The position numbers and the translations under genes are program-made. 64,000 bases of DNA from Leptolyngbya sp. Heron Island J (lineage in GTDB: Bacteria > Cyanobacteriota > Cyanobacteriia > Phormidesmidales > Phormidesmidaceae). A model generated the notes under the pieces. That model made no database searches. It saw nothing but the letters and a program-made list of their open reading frames with translations, and was not told where the DNA came from. Below are positions 1 through 8,666 of the stretch, piece by piece. Positions within the stretch are counted from its first letter, which is position 1. Each line of letters begins with the position of its first letter. The DNA is taken from assembly GCF_000482245.1 (NCBI RefSeq), contig NZ_AWNH01000071.1, forward strand, positions 124,001-188,000, written 5' to 3'.

Positions 1-117
1 TGGGCTATTTTGTCCGTTATTGAGCCATTTCTCCATGAACGGGCTGTTTTCTTAGGTAAGGGATGGCTGTTGGCAACTGTCTGGTTCAGTGCTGGAGTCC
101 GCAGCGAATTTTCATAA
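1..117 (+). CDS. C-terminal end of a truncated membrane protein
   Basis: An open frame enters from the left edge and ends at TAA 115-117, giving 38 residues. It contains a hydrophobic stretch (GWLLATVWFSAG) and ends in a short polar tail, so it looks like the end of an integral membrane protein. The family cannot be told from this fragment. It lies in the same direction as the LCP gene, but 367 bases separate them. Confidence is modest because a 38-codon frame can be open by chance. Confidence 0.4.
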   Translation, partial: WAILSVIEPFLHERAVFLGKGWLLATVWFSAGVRSEFS

Positions 118-484
118 CTGGCCACACTCTAATTTTGGATTGTGAATAGCTTCGTCGGTAGCGGTTATTTTCCGACGAATGGATGGCTAATGCTGCGAGT
201 ATCCCAAGGAAAATATGCCAGGTTACCAGGTATCAGTCAGCTAAGTCGCCGATTGCCTGATTAGTGTTGCATTTCGAAAAGATACGTCTTTTGAGAAAAA
301 TGCTGCTACCATGCTGCTAAAAATCAGGCTGTTTATCCCTGAGGGGCAGCAGTGTAACGATTGCTTTTTATTGCTACGGCGGCTGGATTAGTTAGCCAAT
401 TGTGGCAAATAGTCGTTACACTAACGGCTACATTTCTGTTTGTATAACCCTATTCTTAATACCATCCAGGCTTGAGGTCATTCT
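118..484. other. Intergenic region upstream of the LCP gene
   Basis: No gene is seen in these 367 bases. An 8-bp inverted repeat, TTCGTCGG (151-158) and CCGACGAA (172-179), is separated by 13 bases. It has no T-run after it on the plus strand, so it is a poor intrinsic terminator but could be an operator or an mRNA-end hairpin. The promoter of the LCP gene should lie in the rest, but I could not place a convincing -10/-35 pair. Confidence 0.4.
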
Positions 485-1900
485 GTGTCCATTCCACATC
501 GCAAAAAACAACCAGCTAAGCAGCCAATAAAGAAGAAGGTGCCAGCACCTCAACAACGTCAGCGCCGTGGTTGGCTGGGAATTCCCAAGTGGGCATGGAT
601 AACCCTATCACTGGCCAGTGTAGCCACTATTTCAGCCGGTACAGGGGCGCTGCTAGCTGTTTCTATGCATAGTCAGCCGCTTTTGCAGAGTCAACTTTCC
701 CCAGAGGAGTCGGCTGTATTTAGTGAAGATGAACCGATTTTAGCCTCCAGCAGCTTACGCTTACCTAGGCTGACTCGTCCTGTTAATATCCTGGTGCTTG
801 GGGTTAAGGTTTTAACCTCTGATCTGGATACGCCTGCTGAAGGTGCGGAAGATCTGGGCTATCACGCCCTTGTGAACTCTTTTGAAGGGCTATCGGACAC
901 TATGCTCCTGCTGCGGTTTAATCCACGCACGGGGCAGCTAGTAGTGATGTCTATTCCGCGAGATACGCGAGCGCTAGTGAGTGGTGTGTTGACTAAAATC
1001 AACGAGGCCAATTTGAATGGGGGACCAGCCCTAACAGCAGAATCTATCAGTGATTTACTGGGTGGGGTGGCGATTGATCGCTATGTTCGCATCAATGTGC
1101 AAGGGGTAGAAAAGCTGATTGATGCCTTGGGTGGCGTCACGGTTAATGTGCCGCAGGACATGAAATATCAGGACGATAGTCAGCATTTGTACATTAACCT
1201 CAAGGCTGGACGCCAGCAATTAGACGGCAATCAGTCGCTGCAGTTTCTACGATTCCGCTATGACGAGAATGGTGACATTGGCCGGGTTCAGCGGCAGCAG
1301 ATGATGATGCGGGCGGTGATTGAGCAAACGTTAAACCCTGCAACTATTGCGCGATTGCCTAAGATTTTGTCGGTCATTCAATCTCATGTAGATACAAATT
1401 TGTCGGTTGAGGAATTGGTTGCCTTGGTGGGTTACGGCTCTCAGACAAGCCGATCTGATGTGCAAATGCTCATGCTGCCCGGCAACTTTAGCAGCCCCTC
1501 AGATTACAGGCTGAGCTACTGGCTGCCCAACTATGCCAGCATCGACGAAATGGTAGAGCAGTACTTTGGGCTAGAAGCTGCCCAGGTGACGGAAGCTACC
1601 AGCCCTTCATACTTGCGGGTAGTGATCCAAGACAGCACCGGAGATGACTTGGCTATCCAGACGTTGATCGATAATTTGTACGACAGCGGCTACCGTAATG
1701 TGATTGTTGGCAATGGTTTAAACGAGCTGCTGCCGGAAACGCGCATTGTGGCTCAACGGGGCGATCGCGCTAGCGCATTAACGCTAAAACAATTTTTACG
1801 GATCGGAGAGGTCCGAGTTGAAAGTACAGGCAACCTCGACTCAGATATTACAATTCAGTTGGGTGAGGATTGGCTAGGCGAACATGGAGCCGCTCTTTGA
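485..1900 (+). CDS. LytR-CpsA-Psr (LCP) family cell-wall glycopolymer ligase
   Basis: This 471-residue protein has a basic cytoplasmic N-terminus (residues 1-35), one membrane helix (about 38-62), an extracytoplasmic LCP catalytic domain (about 95-290) and a C-terminal LytR_C-like domain (about 385-465). The LCP core shows the expected elements: NILVLG, SDTMLLLRFNP, VMSIPRDTR with the phosphate-contacting arginines, and later FLRFRYDENGDIGRVQRQQ. Known family members transfer lipid-linked polymers, such as teichoic acid or capsule, onto peptidoglycan; in cyanobacteria the substrate is probably a cell-wall polysaccharide (inference). The start is GTG at 485. The stop codon shares a base with the start of the next gene, which implies translational coupling. 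Confidence 0.9.
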   Translation: MSIPHRKKQPAKQPIKKKVPAPQQRQRRGWLGIPKWAWITLSLASVATISAGTGALLAVSMHSQPLLQSQLSPEESAVFSEDEPILASSSLRLPRLTRPVNILVLGVKVLTSDLDTPAEGAEDLGYHALVNSFEGLSDTMLLLRFNPRTGQLVVMSIPRDTRALVSGVLTKINEANLNGGPALTAESISDLLGGVAIDRYVRINVQGVEKLIDALGGVTVNVPQDMKYQDDSQHLYINLKAGRQQLDGNQSLQFLRFRYDENGDIGRVQRQQMMMRAVIEQTLNPATIARLPKILSVIQSHVDTNLSVEELVALVGYGSQTSRSDVQMLMLPGNFSSPSDYRLSYWLPNYASIDEMVEQYFGLEAAQVTEATSPSYLRVVIQDSTGDDLAIQTLIDNLYDSGYRNVIVGNGLNELLPETRIVAQRGDRASALTLKQFLRIGEVRVESTGNLDSDITIQLGEDWLGEHGAAL

Positions 1901-2424
1901 TGGCCAATGATCGAATCTACCAAGTAAAGTTGACTCTGACTGATAGTGAACCGTCCATATGGCGACGATTGTTGGTGAGTGCTAATACGAGTTTGGAAGA
2001 GCTGCATCGTATTGTACAGATCGCCATGGGTTGGCAAAATCTGTCGAGCTATCACTATCGCATTGGTAAACAGCGGTCTGATACTGAGCCCTGTCTGCTG
2101 CAAATGCCCCTCAATGAGATTATTCGGGATGATCTAGTGCGGTTCTGCTATGTATATGACCTGCGTGATGGCTGGTTTCATACCATAGAGGTAGAAATGA
2201 TTTTGCCTGCCGATCCACAGGGAAATTATCCTCACTGTGTGACTGGGGAGTTGCGCTGTCCTCCAGAAGGCTGTGGGGGGATTTGGGGTTATAACGAGCT
2301 ACTGGAAATTTTGGATGACCCAGACGATCCTCAACATCTGGTTCGCTGGGATGAAGTAGGTGGTGACTTTGACCCTGAGTATTTTGATTTGGGTTTGGTG
2401 AATATGCAGCTCCATTCAGGCTAA
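1900..2424 (+). CDS. Plasmid pRiA4b ORF-3 family protein
   Basis: The 174-residue product matches the pRiA4b ORF-3-like family: YQVKLTLTDSEPSIWRRLLV near the N-terminus, then LEELHRIVQIAMGW, and an acidic C-terminal part with CPPEGCGG. The function of this family is not established; members occur in many bacteria, sometimes in mobile or defence-type contexts. I place the start at ATG 1900, where A is shared with the TGA stop of the LCP gene; an upstream TTG at 1870 would add ten residues and overlap the neighbour more. The one-base overlap suggests coupled translation with the LCP protein, although a functional link is not obvious. Confidence 0.82.
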   Translation: MANDRIYQVKLTLTDSEPSIWRRLLVSANTSLEELHRIVQIAMGWQNLSSYHYRIGKQRSDTEPCLLQMPLNEIIRDDLVRFCYVYDLRDGWFHTIEVEMILPADPQGNYPHCVTGELRCPPEGCGGIWGYNELLEILDDPDDPQHLVRWDEVGGDFDPEYFDLGLVNMQLHSG

Positions 2425-2499
2425 AGGCAACCTGGGCAATACTACGTTAGAGCAGATCGACTCTAGATCAACAGAGTCGCAGAACCAGGGTTGGACTTA

Positions 2500-2913
2500 T
2501 TATTCACTGGGCGTCGACATCTGTTGGAATCCCTGAGCAGCCTGTTGCCAACCTCGGCGGATTTGGGGGCCTTGGTAGCATGTAAACCACTGGACACGGG
2601 TAGCAAAAAGAGCTAGCTCCATTGGTAATGTGAACTGGATAAGACCTTGGCGACGCAGCGTATGGATGTAAGTATCAAATTGTTGTTTTAATTCGTTGAG
2701 CTCAGCTAAATACCAGTCCAGACTGGCATGCCGTAGGGATGCGGATTTTTTGATGCGGTTCAACTCAGTCCTAAATGTTGTCAAAGAGGCCATAAATACT
2801 TGATCACGCATCTGACCCTGCAGCATGTACTGAGTGAAAAGATGGGCATTAATTAATGACTGGTGTTGCGCTTCGGCAATTCGTTGGGATTGGCTAGAAA
2901 TATGGTGCCGCAT
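2500..2913 (-). CDS. Hypothetical helical protein following a NUDIX gene
   Basis: I do not recognise this protein of 137 residues. It is rich in Gln, Arg and Leu, has no signal peptide or membrane segment, and is predicted by eye to be mostly helical (for example LAELNELKQQFDTYIHTLR). The start at 2913 is chosen because it lies two bases after the stop of the NUDIX gene on the same strand, making a two-gene operon; a start at 2943 would overlap that gene by about 28 bases. Confidence 0.6.
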   Translation of the reverse strand: MRHHISSQSQRIAEAQHQSLINAHLFTQYMLQGQMRDQVFMASLTTFRTELNRIKKSASLRHASLDWYLAELNELKQQFDTYIHTLRRQGLIQFTLPMELALFATRVQWFTCYQGPQIRRGWQQAAQGFQQMSTPSE

Positions 2914-2915
2914 GA

Positions 2916-3476
2916 TCAGGTAACCGATTCTGTGGGTGGCCAAATCTTAGCAAATTCATTGTTAAGGCAGCGATGCAGAATGTCTTGATGGTTAAAAGCT
3001 AAATCCATCGTCAATGCTTTTTCTAGAGAAAACCAGCCCACATCCGTAACTTCACCTTGACTGACTTGAGGATTTAAAGACGGTAAGTCAACCCCCTCGT
3101 GCAGAAACAACATCAGGGGATAGTGCATGGTGATGTTTTGTGAGCGGCGGGGCTCGCTAAAGACCAGGCTGGGCTGATCAAGGGAACCCACCAGGTGATG
3201 GTTAGCCTGCAGCTCTTGGAGATCAAGGCCAAGTTCTTCCCAGACTTCACGCATAACGGCACCGCCGATGGTTTCGTCGTAGTCCAAGTAGCCGCCAGCT
3301 AAACACCACTTGCCGATCTCAGAAGGTAGGTCGGGACCGCGCTTATTTAAGGGAACATAGGCGTTACCGTTGCAAATGACTACTAAAATAGCCAGCACAG
3401 TAACACTACGACTAACCCAAATTTCCTCGCCATTCACGATGACACAGCGATTTGGAGTACTGGTGAACTTAGCCAT
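2916..3476 (-). CDS. NUDIX hydrolase
   Basis: The protein has 186 residues and one complete Nudix box, GYLDYDE followed by seven residues and REVWEELGL, matching Gx5Ex7REUxEExGU with the metal-binding glutamates. The N-terminal half has the beta-strand pattern typical of the fold. NUDIX enzymes hydrolyse nucleoside diphosphates linked to another moiety; the substrate cannot be read from sequence. Upstream of the box the protein carries NKRGPDLPSEIGKWCLAG, the usual strand before the catalytic helix. It heads a two-gene unit with the hypothetical gene at 2500-2913 and lies 21 bases after the sulfite reductase gene on the same strand, so co-transcription with that gene is possible. Confidence 0.88.
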   Translation of the reverse strand: MAKFTSTPNRCVIVNGEEIWVSRSVTVLAILVVICNGNAYVPLNKRGPDLPSEIGKWCLAGGYLDYDETIGGAVMREVWEELGLDLQELQANHHLVGSLDQPSLVFSEPRRSQNITMHYPLMLFLHEGVDLPSLNPQVSQGEVTDVGWFSLEKALTMDLAFNHQDILHRCLNNEFAKIWPPTESVT

Positions 3477-3497
3477 TGATTAACCCAGTCCAGGGCT

Positions 3498-5450
3498 TTA
3501 GTTGGTTTGGTGGTCGTTAAGATAAGCTGCGATCGCAGCTTCTGTAATCTGAGCCATGCTCATGCCCTTGGTGGCAGAGGCTTCCTTCAGTTGCTGGTAT
3601 ACTTCGCCAGAAACACCGATACGGTGTTTGCGCCGACCAGATGCTTGCTTAGCAGGCACATAGGATGCGGCAAAGGTGCGAAGTGCCTCAAAACCGACGC
3701 GATCGCAAAAGTCACCAAAACTCTCCTCTGACTGGCGACTCTTTTTAAAGAAGGCAAACATTGGCTCTAGCGTAGTTTCTAGATCGTCAATGTTCATCTT
3801 CTGCATGTAGGGCTCAGCGAGCCGGGTCTGATTAGGAGAACCCCCCAGCCACAGCTGATAAGAATTTGGAGCACTGCCCACAAACCCTAATTCAGCCATA
3901 TAAGGACGAGCACAGCCATTTGGGCAACCGGTCATCCGAATCACAAAATGCTCCTTCTTCAGCCCTAGCTTATTCAGCAATGCTTGAATCCGGTCTAGCA
4001 CCGTTGGAATGACTCTTTCTGATTCGGTAACCGCCAAGCCGCAGGTAGGCAGCGCCGGACAAGCCATCGCGTAGCGGTGAAGCAAATTAATTTGGTCTTC
4101 CGCGTCAATGCCGTTACTTTGCAAAATATGGTCAATTTCTGCCTTATCGGCTGGATCAATCTCAGTCAGCAGCAGACTTTGGTTTCCAGTCAGACGTATG
4201 GGCAGGCGATAGCGTAGCTCAATTTCTTTGAGGGCTGACTTAATCTTGAATGCGCCATTGTCATAAATGCGACCGTTCTCAATGTGAATACCAAGGAAGA
4301 GTTTGCCATCTCCTTGCTCATGCCAGCCCAGGTAGTCATAGAACTTCCATTCAGGCAAAGGCTTAAAGGGCTGGAGAGGCTTACCAAAGTATTCTTCAAC
4401 CTGGGAGCGGAATTTTTCAACACCCCAATCATTGATCAAATATTTCATCCGAGCATGACGACGCTGGACGCGGTCACCATAATCCCGCTGGGTGGCCACA
4501 ATCGCCTTCATCAGGTCATAGACATCGTCTTTATCGACGTAGCCAATTTCGTCGGCAATACGAGCAAAGGTTTCCTCTTTATTATGGGTGCGTCCCATGC
4601 CGCCACCGGCCAATACGTTAAAGCCCAGCAGCTCTTTGTGGTCATCGACAATCACCACCAGGGTGACATCCTGGGTGTAAGCATCTACGGAGTTGTCACC
4701 TGGAACGGTAACCGAGCACTTAAACTTCCGAGGCATGTAGTGAGTGCCGTAGATGGGCTCTACATTGTCATGGACGATCGTGCCATTGCCGTTACGCTGA
4801 CGAGCAGCGACCACATCGGGGTGTTCTTCACCCGTAACAGCCTTTTCACCATCCAACCAAATTTCGTAGTAGGCCGGGGTTTGAGGTGTCAGTAAATCAG
4901 CAATTCGATTAGCGTAGTCCCGTGCATATACGTACTCAGGCTTATCTTTGAAGGGAGCTGGCACGGCCATCACGTTGCGGTTAAGGTCACCGCAAGCTCC
5001 CAATGTGGACCCCATACTCTTAATAATCGAAGCCATGGTGGCCTTCAAATTTTTCTTTAAGATGCCGTGGAGTTGAAACGCCTGGCGGGTAGTTGCGCGG
5101 ATGTTGCTATAGCCATACTTATCTGACAGTTCGTCCAGGGTTAGGTATAGCTCTGGTGATACAAGTCCACCAGGATTTCGGGTCCGCAACATCATGCGGT
5201 AGTCCTTCTCCTGGCCTTTGATCCGGTTATCCCGATTATCCTGCTGATAAGATCCGTGGAATTTGAGGATCTGGATGCCATCTTCACTGAAATGGGTTGT
5301 GTCTTGAGCCAACTCAGTGGCAACCGGTTCACGAAGAAACTGACTACGCTCCTTAATGCCTTCAAGCCTAGATACCTTTTTTGTAGAACTAGCTGTAGAA
5401 ACCGATGCCTGAGCGACTTGCTTGTTAGGAGAAATCGGGGTTTGAACCAT
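3498..5450 (-). CDS. sir: Ferredoxin-dependent sulfite reductase with C-terminal ribbon-helix-helix-like tail
   Basis: This enzyme reduces sulfite to sulfide with six electrons from ferredoxin in assimilatory sulfur metabolism. The duplicated ferrodoxin-like and siroheme/4Fe-4S halves are present. The cluster/siroheme cysteines are visible as [10 protein letters not shown] (C-x5-C) and [11 protein letters not shown] (C-x3-C). I choose ATG 5450 (650 residues); an upstream start at 5513 adds 21 residues with no family resemblance. The last 45 or so residues, from about [14 protein letters not shown] to AYLNDHQTN, are an addition to the catalytic fold and resemble a CopG/ribbon-helix-helix unit. 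Plant chloroplast sulfite reductase is known to bind DNA in nucleoids by other means, so the tail is worth noting. No other sulfur gene adjoins. Confidence 0.95.
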   Translation of the reverse strand: MVQTPISPNKQVAQASVSTASSTKKVSRLEGIKERSQFLREPVATELAQDTTHFSEDGIQILKFHGSYQQDNRDNRIKGQEKDYRMMLRTRNPGGLVSPELYLTLDELSDKYGYSNIRATTRQAFQLHGILKKNLKATMASIIKSMGSTLGACGDLNRNVMAVPAPFKDKPEYVYARDYANRIADLLTPQTPAYYEIWLDGEKAVTGEEHPDVVAARQRNGNGTIVHDNVEPIYGTHYMPRKFKCSVTVPGDNSVDAYTQDVTLVVIVDDHKELLGFNVLAGGGMGRTHNKEETFARIADEIGYVDKDDVYDLMKAIVATQRDYGDRVQRRHARMKYLINDWGVEKFRSQVEEYFGKPLQPFKPLPEWKFYDYLGWHEQGDGKLFLGIHIENGRIYDNGAFKIKSALKEIELRYRLPIRLTGNQSLLLTEIDPADKAEIDHILQSNGIDAEDQINLLHRYAMACPALPTCGLAVTESERVIPTVLDRIQALLNKLGLKKEHFVIRMTGCPNGCARPYMAELGFVGSAPNSYQLWLGGSPNQTRLAEPYMQKMNIDDLETTLEPMFAFFKKSRQSEESFGDFCDRVGFEALRTFAASYVPAKQASGRRKHRIGVSGEVYQQLKEASATKGMSMAQITEAAIAAYLNDHQTN

Positions 5451-5820
5451 GATGTAGCGGTCGATAGCAGAACAAGAAATGATACATCCGAAAAGCAATG
5501 CAAGCGTTGGCAAGAATGCCCCGCCCTGGTACGAGTGCTTCGGTCAGTGGACTAGCAAATCTAAATTTTAGTCAGGCAGCTAGCCAAATATCAGGATTAC
5601 CAGATAAATCGTTAGGTTTTAATTTCCCGGTAATCCGCTCGGGATACTGGTGTATACCCAATGGTATCATTGCGAACCATTTTGTGTATGGTTATCCTCT
5701 GGGTAAATGTTAGCTAACGCTGAAAATCCAAGTGGTTAGGTTCTAGATGGTGCCAATCTTGCCTAGCCCACCCTTTAGGATTGAGTTGATATCTAGATCT
5801 GGCTAACGGAGGCTAAATCC
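5451..5820. other. Divergent promoter region between sir and the CRR7-like gene
   Basis: No gene is supported here. Short dyads are visible: GGATTACC (5594-5601) with GGTAATCC (5629-5636); the palindrome CAATGGTATCATTG (5659-5672); and AACCAT/ATGGTT arms at about 5676-5694. Any of these could be an operator for sir, whose expression in cyanobacteria is linked to sulfur or nitrogen supply, but no consensus I know fits exactly. A good ribosome-binding sequence (GGAGG, about 5808) precedes the start at 5821. Confidence 0.4.
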
Positions 5821-6078
5821 ATGGCAGATGCCACGATGTATAGCGAAGAGATGTTTGTGTTGCTAGTGCCAGGTAACGATGAGATTTTTTTGGAGCCTGA
5901 CGAGCTACTGGCTAAGCTCAAGACTATGTTAGAGGACTATGCTGGCTTACTTCCTAGGGACTTACAAAAATTTGACTCCGTGGACCAACGGGCAAAGCAC
6001 CTGCGCGATACTGCTTGTGAATTTGAGGTGACCCCAGGCGTCTCTTGGCAGTGGTATGCCGTGCGATTGGAGAAATAG
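5821..6078 (+). CDS. CRR7-like NDH-1 assembly factor
   Basis: This 85-residue soluble protein ends in WQWYAVRLEK and contains LPRDLQKFDSVDQRAKHL, which I recognise as the chlororespiratory reduction 7 (CRR7) family. In Arabidopsis, CRR7 is needed for accumulation of the chloroplast NDH complex subcomplex A; the cyanobacterial protein presumably helps assemble NDH-1 (inference by homology). A good GGAGG ribosome-binding site lies about eight bases before ATG 5821. The length fits the family. It is 85 bases before the YaaW-like gene in the same direction. Confidence 0.8.
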   Translation: MADATMYSEEMFVLLVPGNDEIFLEPDELLAKLKTMLEDYAGLLPRDLQKFDSVDQRAKHLRDTACEFEVTPGVSWQWYAVRLEK

Positions 6079-6162
6079 GTGCCGATCTCTAAACCCCGTT
6101 TTCCTTGAGAACTATGTAAAATGAAGAGCAAATTATGCTGTCTCAAAGCGATTGGCTGATCT

Positions 6163-7029
6163 GTGGATGAACTCAGGACGGGGTTAGAGTTAGCAACCCA
6201 AGAAGAACTGGCCACCCTGGCTGAAGTGCTATTTCGACCAAAGTTTAATCCCTTAGATTATTGGTACACCCCGTCGCCGCAGATGGTGCAAAGTTGCGAT
6301 CGCACCCAGCGGATCGATCAAATAGAAGCCCGACTGCGCTATTTAGCAGCCGATGGTTTAACCGTCCTCCGCCAAGATACCCACCAGCTTAGCTATCGTC
6401 AGATTCTGCTACAGCTCAATCATCATCTCAAGCTTGAGCTATCTGCGCGCTTATCCACCCTTGATCTAGAAGCTGAAATCTTTTTACAGCTGCTCGAAAA
6501 AACCTGGCATCGGCTGACCCCGCGTCAGCAAAAACAGTTTCAAAAGCGGCTCACTAGTGAGTTGGCCCAGGTAGAGCAGTTCCGACAGCTGTCACCACAG
6601 CTACAGCAAAATCCAATGGCTCTGGTGCTAACTGGGGGGAGTGCCGTCGCCGTTAGTTCGGTGGTTCGTCCTTGGTTGCTGCAGCAAATTGCTAAACAGT
6701 TTGCCCTCCAGTTTGCCCGCTATCAAGTGGCTCAGCAAACCCTGCGGGGATCTGCTACGGTAGGGGCCAAAGTTCAGGGTAGGACAGCGATTCAACTGGC
6801 TTCCCGTGGCATGGCGATGAATGCTGCCCGCTATGGTGCTGTCCGAGGGGCGCTAGCTTGCCTGGGTCCAGCTTTGTGGACCTGGTTTATAGTCGATTTG
6901 GGCTGGCGGGCAATTGCCTCTAACTACACTCGGGTGGTGCCTGTCGTGTTTACCTTGGCTCAGATTCGGCTGGTCCGTGATCCGGGCAATGAGCTATTTC
7001 CTAAAACGACATTAGAAGCAGTAGCCTAG
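6163..7029 (+). CDS. YaaW (UPF0174) family protein
   Basis: The N-terminus (MDELRTGLELATQEELATL, then FRPKFNPLDYW) is characteristic of the YaaW/UPF0174 family, whose biochemical role is unknown. The product has 288 residues. The first 190 are soluble, Gln-rich and helical. The C-terminal third contains hydrophobic or glycine-alanine-rich stretches (about 165-180 and 225-255) that may associate with membrane. Translation starts at GTG 6163. The gene is 16 bases ahead of a J-domain protein, so it may form a small operon with 7046-7804. Confidence 0.75.
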   Translation: MDELRTGLELATQEELATLAEVLFRPKFNPLDYWYTPSPQMVQSCDRTQRIDQIEARLRYLAADGLTVLRQDTHQLSYRQILLQLNHHLKLELSARLSTLDLEAEIFLQLLEKTWHRLTPRQQKQFQKRLTSELAQVEQFRQLSPQLQQNPMALVLTGGSAVAVSSVVRPWLLQQIAKQFALQFARYQVAQQTLRGSATVGAKVQGRTAIQLASRGMAMNAARYGAVRGALACLGPALWTWFIVDLGWRAIASNYTRVVPVVFTLAQIRLVRDPGNELFPKTTLEAVA

Positions 7030-7045
7030 TCTGACAAGAAAACCT

Positions 7046-7513
7046 ATGACCAAGAGCGTCTCTGACGACAGTCCCAAAAATCACTATGAACTGCTGGGTG
7101 TCAAGCCGACTGCCTCTGCCCAGGAGATTCGTCGAGCCTATCGAGAGCTGAGTAAGCTCTATCATCCAGATACCACGGAGCTGTCGGGTGTGATCGCAAC
7201 TCGCAAATTTCAAGCCCTCAATGAAGCCTATGGCACCTTGAGCAATCCCGAGCTGCGTTTGAGCTACGACAGTAAAATTGGCTATTCTCGGTTTTATGTC
7301 AGCCAGTCTCCGCGGGATATGAGAACCGGTGATGGCCCAAACGCCCCCTTTGAATCTCGCTACACCTATCTCGATCCCACAGATCGACCGCTATCGGCGG
7401 GGGAAATTTTTGCCCTGTTTATCTTGGGACTAACCTTTGCCGCCTGCTTGGCTCTAGTATTTATCTTGGGCATCGCCGATAGCGATTTCACCCTTTATTC
7501 CTTTAAGCCTTAA
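7046..7513 (+). CDS. Membrane-anchored J-domain (DnaJ-like) protein
   Basis: Residues 12-75 form a J domain (NHYELLGVKPTASAQEIRRAY) with the essential HPD motif in LYHPDTTE. There is no Gly/Phe or zinc-finger region, so this is a class III co-chaperone expected to recruit a DnaK/Hsp70. A membrane helix near residues 122-145 (IFALFILGLTFAACLALVF) anchors it, with the J domain most likely cytoplasmic. Length is 155 residues. It is followed 18 bases later by a DUF3143 gene, an order I recognise from other cyanobacteria. Confidence 0.88.
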   Translation: MTKSVSDDSPKNHYELLGVKPTASAQEIRRAYRELSKLYHPDTTELSGVIATRKFQALNEAYGTLSNPELRLSYDSKIGYSRFYVSQSPRDMRTGDGPNAPFESRYTYLDPTDRPLSAGEIFALFILGLTFAACLALVFILGIADSDFTLYSFKP

Positions 7514-7531
7514 CGACTCCAATAATCCGCC

Positions 7532-7804
7532 ATGGCCCTTCCCTCTGCAGATACCCCTTTGTACAATCACACGTTGCCCGATATTGAGCTATGGCTGACC
7601 CAGCAAGGCTGTAAACAAGACAGTTCTGAGCTGAACCGTTGGCAAATTGCTAAAGCCGCCTGGCAGGCAGATCTGATTCTAGAAACTGATTCGCTGGTTG
7701 TACGTTATTTAAATGTGGGTGATGCTAGCGAAGATATTCAGCGTGGCTTTAAATATTCCCTGAGTCGTCAAGACTTAGAAGATGCGATTTTTGCGGGGCC
7801 CTAG
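7532..7804 (+). CDS. DUF3143 family protein
   Basis: The 90-residue protein (TPLYNHTLPDIELWLTQQGC ... RGFKYSLSRQDLEDAIF) matches the cyanobacterial DUF3143 family. Its function is unknown. It has no membrane segment. The typical pairing with a J-domain gene directly upstream (18-base gap) suggests they work together or share regulation (inference from gene order). Confidence 0.8.
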   Translation: MALPSADTPLYNHTLPDIELWLTQQGCKQDSSELNRWQIAKAAWQADLILETDSLVVRYLNVGDASEDIQRGFKYSLSRQDLEDAIFAGP

Positions 7805-7852
7805 TTTTTGCACAGCTGCTTTTCCTATCCTCTAATCGCCTTAAAGTATTGA

Positions 7853-8266
7853 TTAAAAATATTGATCACATCGGTCTGACTTACAGACGCGGTAGGTTGA
7901 TTTATAGGTGGAAGCACGACGTCCAAATAAGCGGTAGCGATTATCGCGCACAAATATATAGAGTCGATCCCCGGCGCGTTTTAACCCTGGCAAGCTGCGA
8001 TAAGCAGCGACAAACAAATCTCCTGCTGGTAATAATGCTCCGATTTCCTCGGCTGCATCGCTACCTTGCCAGCGTCGTGTGGGATTTGCCTCGTCAATTA
8101 GCAGCATGCCCAACTCACAATCGCTGGCCGTAACGTTGAATGACTGCAGTATTTCGGTGTCCTGCATAGAGACATAGCGAAATTGTTGACCTCGATCGAA
8201 GAACTCTAACCACTGCACCAGAGTGGTGCAAAGATTACAATCACCGTCATAAATCACGCAGTGCAT
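7853..8266 (-). CDS. DCC-family thiol-disulfide oxidoreductase-like protein (DUF393)
   Basis: The N-terminus MHCVIYDGDCNLCTTLVQWL carries the D-x-x-C-x-x-C motif (DGDCNLC) that names the DCC family, within a compact 137-residue domain. The two cysteines suggest thiol-disulfide redox chemistry, but the family has few characterised members. No signal peptide is visible, so the protein is probably cytoplasmic. It converges on the DUF3143 gene, with 48 bases between their stops. Confidence 0.85.
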   Translation of the reverse strand: MHCVIYDGDCNLCTTLVQWLEFFDRGQQFRYVSMQDTEILQSFNVTASDCELGMLLIDEANPTRRWQGSDAAEEIGALLPAGDLFVAAYRSLPGLKRAGDRLYIFVRDNRYRLFGRRASTYKSTYRVCKSDRCDQYF

Positions 8267-8580
8267 AGGCTTGAAATTAGATAAGACGTTATAAAACTAG
8301 ATAAGACGTTACACAGGGGATAACCGCAAGTTCTAGCGTCGATATCTACAAGTAGATTGGGATGCGATCGCAGTAAATTTTTCCCACAGGGGGCTATCGC
8401 TGTAGCCCACTCATAACCGATATTTACCCCTTAAACTATAGCCACTAAAAGTCATTCAAGCTTGGAATTTAGCTTGGTATCAGGGCACTTCGAATGTAGT
8501 CCGTTATACATTAAGAACGTTGCTAAAAGCACAAAAACACGGAGTGAAGCATGTTAGCTTAAACACATTTTCAGAATTTT
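8267..8580. other. Intergenic region upstream of the Pho box
   Basis: No gene is seen. Immediately after the DCC gene's start is a pair of 14-base direct repeats, TAGATAAGACGTTA, at 8278-8291 and 8298-8311 (20-base period). Because they lie next to the DCC start codon they may act as an operator for that leftward gene. The rest leads to the pstS promoter. Confidence 0.4.
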
Positions 8581-8599
8581 CTTAACCTGGCCTTTACCT
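8581..8599 (+). promoter_or_regulatory. Pho box (SphR/PhoB-type operator) upstream of pstS
   Basis: Two 8-base repeats, CTTAACCT (8581-8588) and CTTTACCT (8592-8599), are separated by three bases, exactly the 11-base spacing described for cyanobacterial Pho boxes. A weaker third unit (CTCGGTAG, 8603-8610) continues the register, and a CTTAAACA at 8558-8565 lies upstream. The site is 67 bases before the pstS start. I infer activation by the SphS-SphR two-component system under phosphate limitation. Confidence 0.75.
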
Positions 8600-8666
8600 T
8601 GACTCGGTAGTTTTCACCAAGAATGTCTTTAGACATTGTTGGTGAGGAGTTTAAGTCAAAGCAATC

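Noticed and set aside
4284-4895. 203-codon plus-strand frame
   Set aside because: It lies wholly antisense to the clearly conserved sulfite reductase gene and encodes no recognisable family.
5498-5713. 71-codon plus-strand frame upstream of the CRR7-like gene
   Set aside because: No ribosome-binding site, low-complexity product, and it runs through the divergent promoter region.
7849-8133. 94-codon plus-strand frame
   Set aside because: Antisense to the DCC gene, whose C-x2-C motif is convincing.
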